DNA from: Terriglobia bacterium
GTDB taxonomy: Bacteria; Acidobacteriota; Terriglobia; Terriglobales; Acidobacteriaceae
Reading direction: 5' to 3'
DNA: 64,000 bases
Assembly: GCA_020073565.1 (NCBI GenBank)
Contig: JAIQEY010000009.1
Location: 1-64,000, forward strand
Shown here: positions 1 to 8,272 of the stretch, piece after piece
Numbering within the stretch: the first letter of the stretch is position 1
Layout of the letters: every line of letters begins with the position of its first letter
Notes under the pieces: model-generated
Seen by the model: only the letters and a program-made list of their open reading frames with translations
Told to the model about the DNA's origin: nothing
Database searches by the model: none
Position numbers and translations under genes: made by a program

Positions 1-615
1 GTGGTGGTGTCGAACCAAGGGGCGTGCGCTTTGACTATCACCGACATCACGATCATCGGGGCGAACGCGGGCGACTTTTCCTTGTCCGGGCTGCCGGCGT
101 TGCCGGTTACGCTGGAAGCGGGACACATCGTGGGCGAGGGTGACTTGAAGGGAGTCTTCACGCCCGCAGCGGTGGCCCGCGAGCGCACGGCGGAAGTGAA
201 AGTCACGTTCGTGTCAGATCCGGCGACCGGAGCGACCAGCAGCCAGATGCGGGAGCTATGTGGGGAAGGGGTGCGGACCGGGGCCCGGGTGCTGGTAACC
301 CAGGGAGGAGTGCCGGTACCGCAGGTGCACGAGATTGAACTCAAGCGCTTGCATGGCGGCTGGTTTGGGTTCAAGAAGGAAGTGGACGAGGAGAAGAACG
401 TAGCGCTGCAGACGGTGACGCCCACCCCGGGCACGGCGTGTGCCCCGCTGCAGTTCCACCGGGAATACGGGGCGGAATCCCACCGGAAGCAGTTGGTACC
501 AGGAGTCTACGAACTCGAGGTGGAGGTGAAGATCGCGGGCAAGGAAGAAGAAAAGAAGACCTGGTTCAACGTGGACACCTGCGACTTCCACGGCACCATC
601 GTCGTTGATTTCTAG
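1..615 (+). CDS. 3' part of a secreted protein with a conserved C-terminal domain (5' end outside window)
   Basis: The reading frame is open from the first base and ends at a TAG, so the start lies upstream of the window. The 204 visible residues match the last 204 residues of the BNR-repeat protein ending at 3516, with only about five substitutions by eye (Ala/Thr near residue 8, Glu/Ala near 46, Thr/Arg near 53, Met/Thr near 83, Glu/Lys near 126). The segment has a beta-sandwich, choice-of-anchor-like part (motifs TITDITIIG and GDFSLSGLP) followed by a lysine/glutamate-rich tail ending in TIVVDF. I do not know a function for the tail. The start codon at base 1 is only the first in-frame triplet available. 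The whole gene is probably a paralogue of the protein ending at 3516. Confidence 0.8.
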   Translation: MVVSNQGACALTITDITIIGANAGDFSLSGLPALPVTLEAGHIVGEGDLKGVFTPAAVARERTAEVKVTFVSDPATGATSSQMRELCGEGVRTGARVLVTQGGVPVPQVHEIELKRLHGGWFGFKKEVDEEKNVALQTVTPTPGTACAPLQFHREYGAESHRKQLVPGVYELEVEVKIAGKEEEKKTWFNVDTCDFHGTIVVDF

Positions 616-623
616 CTCTCGGG
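1..623 (+). repeat. Direct repeat copy A (3' end of secreted-protein paralogue)
   Basis: Bases 1-623 align without gaps to 2902-3524 at an offset of 2901. Identity is very high, including the stop codon and about eight bases beyond it, and then stops abruptly. The left boundary is not visible because the window begins inside the repeat. Confidence 0.9.
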
Positions 624-655
624 TCTATAACCCCGCAAATCTCAAGGAGGCCGTG

Positions 656-1126
656 ATGCGAACGAAATGGTTCCCCACAATGTTCCTGGGTCTTATGGTA
701 CTTGTCTTGGGCGTCTCTCCGGCCCTTGCGGGCGACTCGCTCTACGGGAAGGTAACGGAGGTAAAAAGCGCACAGGTCGTGGTGTTCGACTACGGCCGAG
801 GCCATTACGACATCCGCATCGTAGGAATTGACGTGCCCCAGGAAGGGACCGTTGCCCGGGAAGCGAGGCAGTTTGTCAGCAACCTCGTCCTCGGAAAGAA
901 GGTCCGCATGCGCTTCGAGCAACGGACCGCGAACGGCGAAATGGTGTCGCGGCTTTTCACTGACGATCCGGCCATCGGGATCAAAGATGTGGGCTTGGAG
1001 CTGTTGAAGGCCGGCCTCGCGCGGAAACAACCCAAATATGACTACAAATACGGCGAGCTATCGGCTGCTGAGGCCGAGGCACAGAAAGCCGGTCGCGGTC
1101 TCTGGGCCGCGACCCGGCAGAAATGA
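656..1126 (+). CDS. Secreted thermonuclease (SNase-like) family protein
   Basis: A 156-residue protein. The ATG at 656 is chosen because AAGGAGG sits at 644-650 and the frame then opens with a clean signal peptide (basic MRTKW, hydrophobic core, cleavage near ALAG). The mature part resembles the staphylococcal-nuclease OB fold: DIRIVGIDVPQEG corresponds to the region holding the first catalytic arginine, AREARQFV to the helix carrying the catalytic glutamate, and VGLELLKAGLA and EAEAQKAGRGLW are classical family motifs. The GRGLA-type arginine motif is altered (EMVSRLF), so nuclease activity is likely but not certain. It lies between the two copies of the repeated C-terminal domain, and its stop overlaps a possible ATG of the next gene. 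If active it is an exported phosphodiesterase on nucleic acids. Confidence 0.8.
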   Translation: MRTKWFPTMFLGLMVLVLGVSPALAGDSLYGKVTEVKSAQVVVFDYGRGHYDIRIVGIDVPQEGTVAREARQFVSNLVLGKKVRMRFEQRTANGEMVSRLFTDDPAIGIKDVGLELLKAGLARKQPKYDYKYGELSAAEAEAQKAGRGLWAATRQK

Positions 1127-1140
1127 GAAAGGAACCAGCG

Positions 1141-3516
1141 ATGATCTCTAGAACTCGCCGCTCCGTGTTTTTTCAGGTCGCCGCTCTTGCCGGTGTGCTG
1201 CTATTTGTGGGTCCCGCAGCACGCGCACAGATCTCCGGCACGGTTGATGTCAACGTGTCGCAAAAGAACGGGGATGACAATGAATGCGCCATCGCCAAGA
1301 ACCCGTCGAATGCGAAGCAGCTTTTCATCCTGTGCAACACGGGCGGTCCCGGTCTTTTCGCGGCGCGCAGCACCGACGGGGGCACGACGTGGACCTTCCC
1401 TGACGCGGCCGACAAAACGATCGCCGACGGCGATGCGAACCAAGGGCCGGCTGCCTGCTGCGACCCAACCTTGGCTTGGGACACTTTCGGTAACCTCTAT
1501 ATCACCTACATCAATAGCGCCATCACTGCCATCGTCACTATTCTCAGCACCGACGGAGGCGCGACATTCTCCAATCTGGCCTCGTTCTCGGGCAGCGTCG
1601 ATCAACCTACGGTCGTTGCCGCCAACACCTCGGCCGCAGGCGCCCCCGTGGCTGTGTGGATCGTGTGGAACCAGAGTGGTCAAATGGTGGCGCGCGGCGC
1701 CGCGGTGACTGGTCTGGGCGCCATCGGTGCGTTTGGCGCGCTGCAGACGATTCCGGGCACGGCAGGCTGCAGCTTCGGCGACGTTGCCATAGCCCCAAGC
1801 GGCGCCGTTGTGCAAGCGTGTCAGAACCCGACCGGTGGCCAGGGGCCCGCGACGATCTTTGTTAACACCGATGCCGACGGCCTAGGCGCTGGCAATTTTG
1901 GCGCAGCGGTAACGGCGACAACCACCAACGTGGGCGGTTTCGATTTCTTACCAGCACAAAACGCGCGCTCAGTCGATGCGGAAGCCGGCCTCGCCTTCGA
2001 CCATCACGTCGGCAGTCCGCACTTTGGGCGGCTCTACCTCGTCTATACCGACGAGGTCGTGAACGAAAGCAACGATTTCGACATCATGTTGCGCTTCTCC
2101 GACAACAACGGAGCGACTTGGAGTGCGCCAATTCGCGTTAACGACGATCCGCCCGGACGCAGCCAGTTTCTGCCAAGGATCGCAGTGGACAACAGCACCG
2201 GCGATATCTCGGTCTGTTGGCACGACGCCCGAAACTCAGCGACCAACACCGCTATGCAGGAATTCTGCACGGTCGCGCCGGCGACCGGCGCCACACCGGT
2301 TTTCCTCCCCAATGTCGCTATTAGCGATGGCGCCTCGACCAGCAACGGCGCCGGCGTCGAATTTGGCGATTACTCGGGCCTCGCCTATTTCGGCGGGATA
2401 GCACACCCGGTCTGGGCGGACACGTCCAACAGTACGGGAAACAATCCCAACGGAACGGCGAACTTCGATGCGTACACGGACCACGTGGTCGGCGGAAGCT
2501 CAGGACCTCAAATCCAAGTCCCTGGTGGAGTTACGTTCGGGGACAGTTGTGTGAACAGCAAGAGTGAGGGGACGCTCAGGGTTTGCAACACTAGCACCGG
2601 CGACTTGATCGTGACCTCGATTACGTCCTCGAACCCGGCATTCGCGGTCGTGCCGCCGTCGGGCGGCTTCCCGGTTGTGATCAGCCACGATTTCTGCTTT
2701 CCGTTTGCCGTAACCTTCACGCCCACGGGGACTGGTGTGCAGACAACCACCCTCACCATCGTGTCCAACGATCCCTCGAATCCGTCGCTGACCGTGCAAG
2801 TAAGCGCCCAGGCCGGGGCGGGTGCACTCGGCTTGATGCCCGACGTGCTCTTTCCGCCGACGGTCGTGCACACGGTGGGGGCCTGTCACTCGGCCCGGCC
2901 TGTGGTGGTGTCGAACCAAGGGACGTGCGCTTTGACCATCACCGACATCACCATCATCGGGGCGAACGCGGGCGACTTTTCCTTGTCCGGGTTGCCGGCG
3001 TTGCCGGTCACGCTGGAGGCGGGGCACATCGTGGGTGCCGGTGACTTGAAGGGGGTGTTCAGGCCCGCGGCGGTGGCTCGCGAGCGCACGGCGGAAGTGA
3101 AAGTCACGTTCGTGTCGGATCCGGCGACCGGAGCGACCAGCAGCCAGACGCGGGAGCTGTGTGGGGAAGGGGTGCGAACCGGGGCCCGGGTGCTGGTAAC
3201 CCAGGGAGGAGTGCCGGTACCGCAGGTGCACGAGATCGAACTCAAGCGGTTACATGGTGGCTGGTTTGGGTTCAAGAAGAAAGTAGACGAGGAGAAGAAC
3301 GTAGCGCTGCAGACGGTGACGCCCACCCCGGGCACGGCGTGTGCCCCGCTGCAGTTCCACCGGGAATACGGGGCGGAATCCCACCGGAAGCAGTTGGTAC
3401 CGGGAGTCTACGAACTCGAGGTGGAGGTAAAGATCGCGGGCAAGGAAGAAGAAAAGAAGACCTGGTTCAACGTGGACACCTGCGACTTCCACGGCACCAT
3501 CGTCGTTGATTTCTAG
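1141..3516 (+). CDS. Secreted BNR/Asp-box repeat protein with choice-of-anchor domain
   Basis: A 791-residue protein. The ATG at 1141 has AAAGGA seven bases upstream and begins a strong signal peptide ending near ARAQ; an ATG at 1123 overlapping the previous stop is less likely. Residues about 25-440 form a sialidase-like beta-propeller with Asp-box motifs STDGGTTW, STDGGATF and SDNNGATW. Residues about 460-570 are an Ig-like choice-of-anchor D/HYDIN-type module (GVTFGDSC..., TLTIVSNDPSNPSLTV). The last ~200 residues repeat the product at 1-615. I do not see a full sialidase active site, so this is better described as an exported propeller/adhesion-type protein than as a proven glycosidase. 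The C-terminal Lys/Glu-rich domain is unassigned and may attach it to the cell surface. Confidence 0.75.
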   Translation: MISRTRRSVFFQVAALAGVLLFVGPAARAQISGTVDVNVSQKNGDDNECAIAKNPSNAKQLFILCNTGGPGLFAARSTDGGTTWTFPDAADKTIADGDANQGPAACCDPTLAWDTFGNLYITYINSAITAIVTILSTDGGATFSNLASFSGSVDQPTVVAANTSAAGAPVAVWIVWNQSGQMVARGAAVTGLGAIGAFGALQTIPGTAGCSFGDVAIAPSGAVVQACQNPTGGQGPATIFVNTDADGLGAGNFGAAVTATTTNVGGFDFLPAQNARSVDAEAGLAFDHHVGSPHFGRLYLVYTDEVVNESNDFDIMLRFSDNNGATWSAPIRVNDDPPGRSQFLPRIAVDNSTGDISVCWHDARNSATNTAMQEFCTVAPATGATPVFLPNVAISDGASTSNGAGVEFGDYSGLAYFGGIAHPVWADTSNSTGNNPNGTANFDAYTDHVVGGSSGPQIQVPGGVTFGDSCVNSKSEGTLRVCNTSTGDLIVTSITSSNPAFAVVPPSGGFPVVISHDFCFPFAVTFTPTGTGVQTTTLTIVSNDPSNPSLTVQVSAQAGAGALGLMPDVLFPPTVVHTVGACHSARPVVVSNQGTCALTITDITIIGANAGDFSLSGLPALPVTLEAGHIVGAGDLKGVFRPAAVARERTAEVKVTFVSDPATGATSSQTRELCGEGVRTGARVLVTQGGVPVPQVHEIELKRLHGGWFGFKKKVDEEKNVALQTVTPTPGTACAPLQFHREYGAESHRKQLVPGVYELEVEVKIAGKEEEKKTWFNVDTCDFHGTIVVDF

Positions 3517-3524
3517 CTCTCGGG
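2902..3524 (+). repeat. Direct repeat copy B (3' end of BNR-repeat protein gene)
   Basis: Partner of the repeat at 1-623. It covers the last 204 codons, the stop and eight further bases. The two copies flank the thermonuclease gene in the same orientation, so homologous recombination between them would delete or amplify about 2.9 kb. Confidence 0.9.
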
Positions 3525-3777
3525 GCAGCCAGGATGATCATGGTCAATCCGACCCGGTATCTGCCTATATGTGGTACCTGGTCGCGGAGACGACGGCAGC
3601 CGCGATGTGCAAGCGAATCGAGGAAAACAAAACTTAGCCCAGACGATGTCTCCGCAGGAACTGGAGCAAGCGGAACACCGCGCCTCCGATCGGCTGCTGC
3701 AGAACCAGAAGAGCAATCGACTTCCGCCATCGTTGTTCCGGTCTCCTATAAGAAGACGCTGACGGGTGTGCCTTAAC
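3525..3777 (+). pseudogene. Dispersed small-ORF element, copy 1 (frameshifted)
   Basis: This stretch is homologous to 7962-8235. The conserved pieces are a 5' block beginning ATGTGGTACCTGG at 3569, a start-like MSPQELEQAEHRA at 3646, and a 3' KKTLTGVP block ending in TAA at about 3775. In this copy the MSPQ part and the KKTLTGVP part are in different frames, so the small protein is broken. A further fragment, KKDLTGV, follows at about 3803-3825. No function is known to me. The element fills most of the 360 bases between the two convergent flanking genes; otherwise I see nothing there. Confidence 0.6.
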
Positions 3778-3878
3778 AGGTTACAGAAAAGCTACCATAC
3801 TCCCCAACAAGAAGGACCTAACCGGCGTACTTCTAAGAGCTGAACTCCGGAAGCATGGCCTGCGTTGCCCGGACTCGT

Positions 3879-6800
3879 TCATCTCTGTACTTCGAGCTCA
3901 CTTAGGTCGTCATCGTCCTCTGACCCGCGGCCGCCGTTGCCAAATTTTGCTTGGTGGTTCCTCACGAGGCAGGCGAGCCTCCACGACTTAAACCACGATT
4001 TAGGCTCGGTCTCGTGCCAGATTTTCACAACGTCCTCGAAGAGCATTTTGCCCAATTCCGGGTGCCCATCTCTCTGGGCCTGATCGACTTGCTTGAGCAA
4101 ACGGTCGGCTCGATCGGTTTGGTCCTTCTTCCACGCTTTGGTGGCTTCCTTCGGACAGTTGCAATCCTCCTTCAAGCCGGTGGGATCGACGTGATTCAAC
4201 GGATCGTTGAGGACATAGCCGTAGAGGTTTGGGTTTCCACCGGCAAATCGAATCGGATCTTTCGCAGTCCAGCGGCCGGTGCTTGCGTCGTAATCCCGCT
4301 CACCGAAACGGACGAGTTTGGAGTCCTGATCGTACAGGCCCCCGGCGAATCCGAAGGGCTGGAAGCCGGGATTGGTGTCACTGAGGACGTTGCCGAACTC
4401 GTCGTAGTCGATGCGCTCCATAATCTGCCCGGTAGCGGAATTGACTACCAAGCGCGGGCTGCCCAGTTGATCGGGGAAAATGCGATAGGTCACACCGCCC
4501 GTGACCATGTAGTCGGGAGAACTAAGGCCGCTGCCGTAAACAAACTGGCTCACGATTTGATTGTTGGCGTCCAGCTGGGCGACGAGGTCGTTTCCGTCGT
4601 AGAGAAATCCAGCGACCAGAGCGCCATTGATCTTCTTGCCGACGCGATGGTTCTCGGCGTCGATGATGTAAGTGATCTGGGTGCCGTCCGGCAGCGTGAC
4701 GGCGGTCAGGTTGCCGAACACATCATACTGATAGCTGGTGACCTGCGAGCCTACCGTCTTGGTTGCCAGTTCGCCATTGGCCGTATAGGTATAAGAGGCG
4801 TTGCCATAGGTGAGCAGTCGATCCTGAGCATCATAGGTAGCGTTTACGGTGCCGGACGGCGTGGTGACGCTCACGCGATTGGAATTGCTGTCATACCTGT
4901 AGCTGGCGATGGTGGCGGTTCCATTCTTGACCGTGATCAGACGCCCGGCGTTGTCGTAGGCATAAGCGTACGTTGTGGCCACACCGCCGATCGTGTCCTT
5001 CAATTTCGTGATCCTGCCGACGAGATCTCGCGTGTAATTCGCCTTGTAGAGAATAGTGGTTCCAAATTTCGCCGTGTGGACCGTCGGTTCGGCATAGATG
5101 CTGTAGCCAATTGAGTCCAGCGCGCTTCCCAATGTCCCGCCGGTATAGAGAGCGGTCTTGGCACTGTGTTTTACCGTGATCGCTCCGGCCTTCTTCACCA
5201 AACCGTCTTTGTCGAAGGTAAAGGCAATGCTGTTCCCACCATTGACGGTCTCCGCATTGACCCAGAAATTGTTGTTGTAAGAGCGTCCTACGCTGCCCGC
5301 GACTGAACCCGTCCAAGTCGACCCCGTGGGCAAGGGGCCGTTATAGGTGTAGGCAATCGCTTCTCCCCCCGACACCGATGCCGTAGCCAGATTGCCCGTG
5401 GTGGAGTCGTATCCAAAGTTGAGGGTGGTCGTGGGTGAGGCTACCGAGGAGAGCCGTCCGGCGGCGTCGTAGTTGTAATTGACGACTTGCCCGTCGGGAC
5501 GCGTTATTGTCGTAAGCTCGCGGTCCTGACTAAAGGTATACGTGGTCGCCCCGCCACCCGTTACAACGGGCGGGGTGTAGGACGCGGGCAGGTTCACCCC
5601 GGAAAATGCAAAGCTGTGACTCGATGATCCGGGAGGAGCGATGGAAGTCAGGTTACCGTTGGCATCATACGAATAGTTCACCACTCGCCCATCTTCGAGC
5701 GTCGTCGTGAGCAAATGTCCGTCCGCGTCGTACGTGAAGCTGCGCGTGAGTTTGAGCGGGCTGGTCACACTCGCCAGGTTGCCACTGGCGTCATAGGCAA
5801 AGGTTGTGTTGCGCTTCCCGGTCAGCCGCGACGCCAGCCGTCCACGGCTGTCATATGTAAAAGTGGTTAAGGCCAGTCCGGTGGGTTGCACGCTGCTGAC
5901 TCGCTCCACCGCATCGAGCACCGTGGTGGTGGTCCGCGCTTGTGGAGTGGTATCCACGTAGGTCTTGGTGGCGGCGGTGAAAACCGAGGTGTACTTGCGG
6001 CCATTGACGGTTTCGGTATCGGTCTGTGTGACCAGGCTAAAGGGATCGGCAGGATTGCCAAGGCTCATCGTGCGGCTTCGGGTGATGTTCATGGTCAGGC
6101 TGCCGCGGGTCAACGATTCGCTGGTGGCAATGGGAGTCTGGATTCCCCACCGTGGATCCGGCCCGAGCGTCTTACTGTAAGAAGTGCCATTAGGTAACGA
6201 GACGCTCTCCGATAGCTGTCCGCCCTGCTGGCTATCGGTCTCGGTCGCCTGCAGTCCAGTCGTCCAGGTATTGGTGTACTGCTGCGTGGTGGACGAACTG
6301 GTGCTGGAAAATGCGACTTGATTGGAGCTGTTGCGTCCCTGGGCGGTAGTTTCGGCTACGGAATAACCGGAACTGTTGTCGGTGCGCGCGAAGTTGAGGA
6401 CGCCGCCGGCGGGATCGGAGTCCTTGGTCAGAGAGCCGTTGCCGTCGTACTGGAAGTTGTAGAGATTGCCGTTGGCATCTTTCAGACTGGTGAGCAGTCC
6501 GGAAGCGGTATTGGTCAACGTGACCGCATTGCCGAGCGGATCGGTGACCTGACTCAGGTACCCGTTGGCGTCGACGGTGAGCGTTGTGGTCTGTCCGTAG
6601 GCCGAAACAATTGCCGTGGGGTGTTCGTTGGCATCCCGCTGGATGGTGGTGACGTTCCCGCTGCCATCAGTGACCGTGACCAACTGGCCGGCGGCATCGT
6701 AGCCGAAACTGTAGAGCACGGCGCCGGTCATCGGCAGCAGGGTCTGAACGTGCTTGCCTGTGCTTCCGTCAAACACATAAATTTCGCTGCCATCTTCTGA

Positions 6801-7865
6801 GGTGAGATGCAAATTGGAGCCGACCGACAGGGGCGCTTGCACCTGCGCGGAGTCGCGGACGCTTCCATCTCCCAAAAAGAGCGCCTTGGGCACGACCGCA
6901 TAGGGAGTGCAGGATCCGCCAGCACAATAGGCCATCAGCAGCGGGTCGAGTGCGTGGTGCGCGCTCAGGGTCCACCCGCCAAGACCGAGGGCGTCTTTCA
7001 TCGCAATCAGATTTGCGCCCGCCCGCCCGGCGGCCCGGCCGCTCTCGTAATGCAGAGAGAAAGGGGTGCCGACGATCGCGATGTCCTCGCCCAGACTCTG
7101 GTTGCGAATGCTTACCTCGGATCCGCGCTGGTCTTTACAGTCCTTGCAGTTGTCATCGGGAACGGGAGAAAACATCCAAGTCGCAGTCCAGTTGGCGTTG
7201 ATGATGCCGGGATTGCCCTGCGCATTGTCGAAAGGAGGTAGCTGGTAGCTGGCGGAGCCGAACAAGAACGACGCGGAGGGAGGAAATGGTATCTGCTGCT
7301 CGCTGACACCGCCATCGCCAAACGTACTACCCCAGACGATGTCCTCATTGACGGTTGCGTTGTTGGTAATCAACTGTCCGGGGACAGCGCCGAACGCTCC
7401 GACAAAATATTGGCCAGACGTGGGGACGATCTGGAGGGTTAGGCTGTCCCACATGGGGTCTCCGATCCCGGAAGCCGTCCACTGAAAAAAGGTGCCACTT
7501 GAGGTGTCGGTGAAGACGTCGTTGATGTAGCCCTGGCCCTTCATTTGGCCGATTCCTATAAATGGAACCGCCTGCCACAAGCAGAGACCTGGCCCAGTAG
7601 CGGCTAGCTTACCTGCCGCGACCGCATGTTGGTTGACAGTCTGAGTGAACGTGCCCGAGCTTCCGGTTCCGGTACCATCCAGCGTCACAATGCCATACAC
7701 GTTCTGCGCCGACGCCCATGGCGCGGGGCAGTTGATCTGTGCAACAGAGTACGCAGAGCCGAAAACGCAGATCAGGCACAGCGTCCTCACAAATCGCCAG
7801 CTACGGCTTAAGCACCCGGAAGTTAACGGAACCTGAGGAAATACTCGGCGGTAAGGGACGGACAT
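3879..7865 (-). CDS. Secreted RHS/YD-repeat protein with a C-terminal tip domain
   Basis: A 1328-residue protein. The ATG at 7865 is preceded by AGGAGAAG on the minus strand. The N-terminus has a hydrophobic export segment (FVRTLCLICVFGSAYSVAQ). A DUF6531-like entry lies near residues 240-300 (DQRGSEVSIRNQSL), followed by many YD repeats of the type YDANGNLTS, YDAAGRLSS and FTYDADGHLLT. The RHS core signature is near residues 1140-1230 (DQLGSPRLVVN, RFGERDYDASTGRWTAKDP, NLYGYVLNDPLNHVDPTGL). About 97 unique residues follow the core, beginning KEDCNCPKEATKAWKK and ending in an acidic stretch. In RHS proteins this tip is usually the variable effector or toxin; I do not recognise its fold and see no immunity gene directly downstream. 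Directly repeated elements flank the gene. Confidence 0.93.
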   Translation of the reverse strand: MSVPYRRVFPQVPLTSGCLSRSWRFVRTLCLICVFGSAYSVAQINCPAPWASAQNVYGIVTLDGTGTGSSGTFTQTVNQHAVAAGKLAATGPGLCLWQAVPFIGIGQMKGQGYINDVFTDTSSGTFFQWTASGIGDPMWDSLTLQIVPTSGQYFVGAFGAVPGQLITNNATVNEDIVWGSTFGDGGVSEQQIPFPPSASFLFGSASYQLPPFDNAQGNPGIINANWTATWMFSPVPDDNCKDCKDQRGSEVSIRNQSLGEDIAIVGTPFSLHYESGRAAGRAGANLIAMKDALGLGGWTLSAHHALDPLLMAYCAGGSCTPYAVVPKALFLGDGSVRDSAQVQAPLSVGSNLHLTSEDGSEIYVFDGSTGKHVQTLLPMTGAVLYSFGYDAAGQLVTVTDGSGNVTTIQRDANEHPTAIVSAYGQTTTLTVDANGYLSQVTDPLGNAVTLTNTASGLLTSLKDANGNLYNFQYDGNGSLTKDSDPAGGVLNFARTDNSSGYSVAETTAQGRNSSNQVAFSSTSSSTTQQYTNTWTTGLQATETDSQQGGQLSESVSLPNGTSYSKTLGPDPRWGIQTPIATSESLTRGSLTMNITRSRTMSLGNPADPFSLVTQTDTETVNGRKYTSVFTAATKTYVDTTPQARTTTTVLDAVERVSSVQPTGLALTTFTYDSRGRLASRLTGKRNTTFAYDASGNLASVTSPLKLTRSFTYDADGHLLTTTLEDGRVVNYSYDANGNLTSIAPPGSSSHSFAFSGVNLPASYTPPVVTGGGATTYTFSQDRELTTITRPDGQVVNYNYDAAGRLSSVASPTTTLNFGYDSTTGNLATASVSGGEAIAYTYNGPLPTGSTWTGSVAGSVGRSYNNNFWVNAETVNGGNSIAFTFDKDGLVKKAGAITVKHSAKTALYTGGTLGSALDSIGYSIYAEPTVHTAKFGTTILYKANYTRDLVGRITKLKDTIGGVATTYAYAYDNAGRLITVKNGTATIASYRYDSNSNRVSVTTPSGTVNATYDAQDRLLTYGNASYTYTANGELATKTVGSQVTSYQYDVFGNLTAVTLPDGTQITYIIDAENHRVGKKINGALVAGFLYDGNDLVAQLDANNQIVSQFVYGSGLSSPDYMVTGGVTYRIFPDQLGSPRLVVNSATGQIMERIDYDEFGNVLSDTNPGFQPFGFAGGLYDQDSKLVRFGERDYDASTGRWTAKDPIRFAGGNPNLYGYVLNDPLNHVDPTGLKEDCNCPKEATKAWKKDQTDRADRLLKQVDQAQRDGHPELGKMLFEDVVKIWHETEPKSWFKSWRLACLVRNHQAKFGNGGRGSEDDDDLSELEVQR

Positions 7866-7961
7866 GGCTTCTCCTGGGACTCAGTCGGGGCTCCACAAAA
7901 CCACGCTGTCTTCACCCCTACTTACACCTGTGAGAAAGAGGGCAAAAATGGCTCAATCTGC

Positions 7962-8235
7962 CAGGCAGAGTCTCGATGATTTCGGGAAATCCGGCCCGGT
8001 CTCGGCTAGATGTGGTACCTTGTCGCGGAGACGACGGCCGCCGCGATGGGCAAGCGAATCGTGGGAGAGAGAGAGAAACCTGACTCAGATCATGTCCCCG
8101 CAGGAACTGGAGGAAGCAGAGCGCCAAGCCGCCGGTCGGCTGAAGAAACTGCGGGGACAATCGCCTTCCACCGGCATTGATCCAATGCCTAATCAGAAGA
8201 AGCTAACGGGTGTGCCGATCGAGGAATTCGCGTAG
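7962..8235 (+). repeat. Dispersed small-ORF element, copy 2
   Basis: Directly repeated with 3525-3777. Similarity starts around GATGATTTC before the 8010 ATG, continues through a nearly identical ~45-base block (ATGTGGTACCTTGTCGCGG and onward), and ends with the LTGVP coding block. The two copies lie in the same orientation on either side of the RHS gene. Confidence 0.65.
8092..8235 (+). CDS. Small protein of the MSPQELEEAE...KKLTGVP type, unknown function
   Basis: A 47-codon frame beginning MSPQELEEAERQAAGRL and ending KKLTGVPIEEFA. It is the intact member of a small family seen elsewhere only as broken copies (3525-3777, 24025-24129). Both the start region and the LTGVP block recur in another copy, which argues that this frame was once translated. 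The frame stays open upstream, so the true start could be earlier, and no strong ribosome-binding site precedes the ATG. Predicted to be soluble and helical at its N-terminus. It ends 37 bases before the symporter start. I do not recognise the family. Confidence 0.4.
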   Translation: MSPQELEEAERQAAGRLKKLRGQSPSTGIDPMPNQKKLTGVPIEEFA

Positions 8236-8272
8236 CTGGAGGGCACCTCAGGGGTGCGCAAGGCGAATACAC

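Noticed and set aside
3951..5114. Long 387-codon open frame on the plus strand
   Set aside because: Entirely antisense to the RHS gene; its openness follows from the biased codons of YD repeats. The minus frame has strong family motifs, this one has none.
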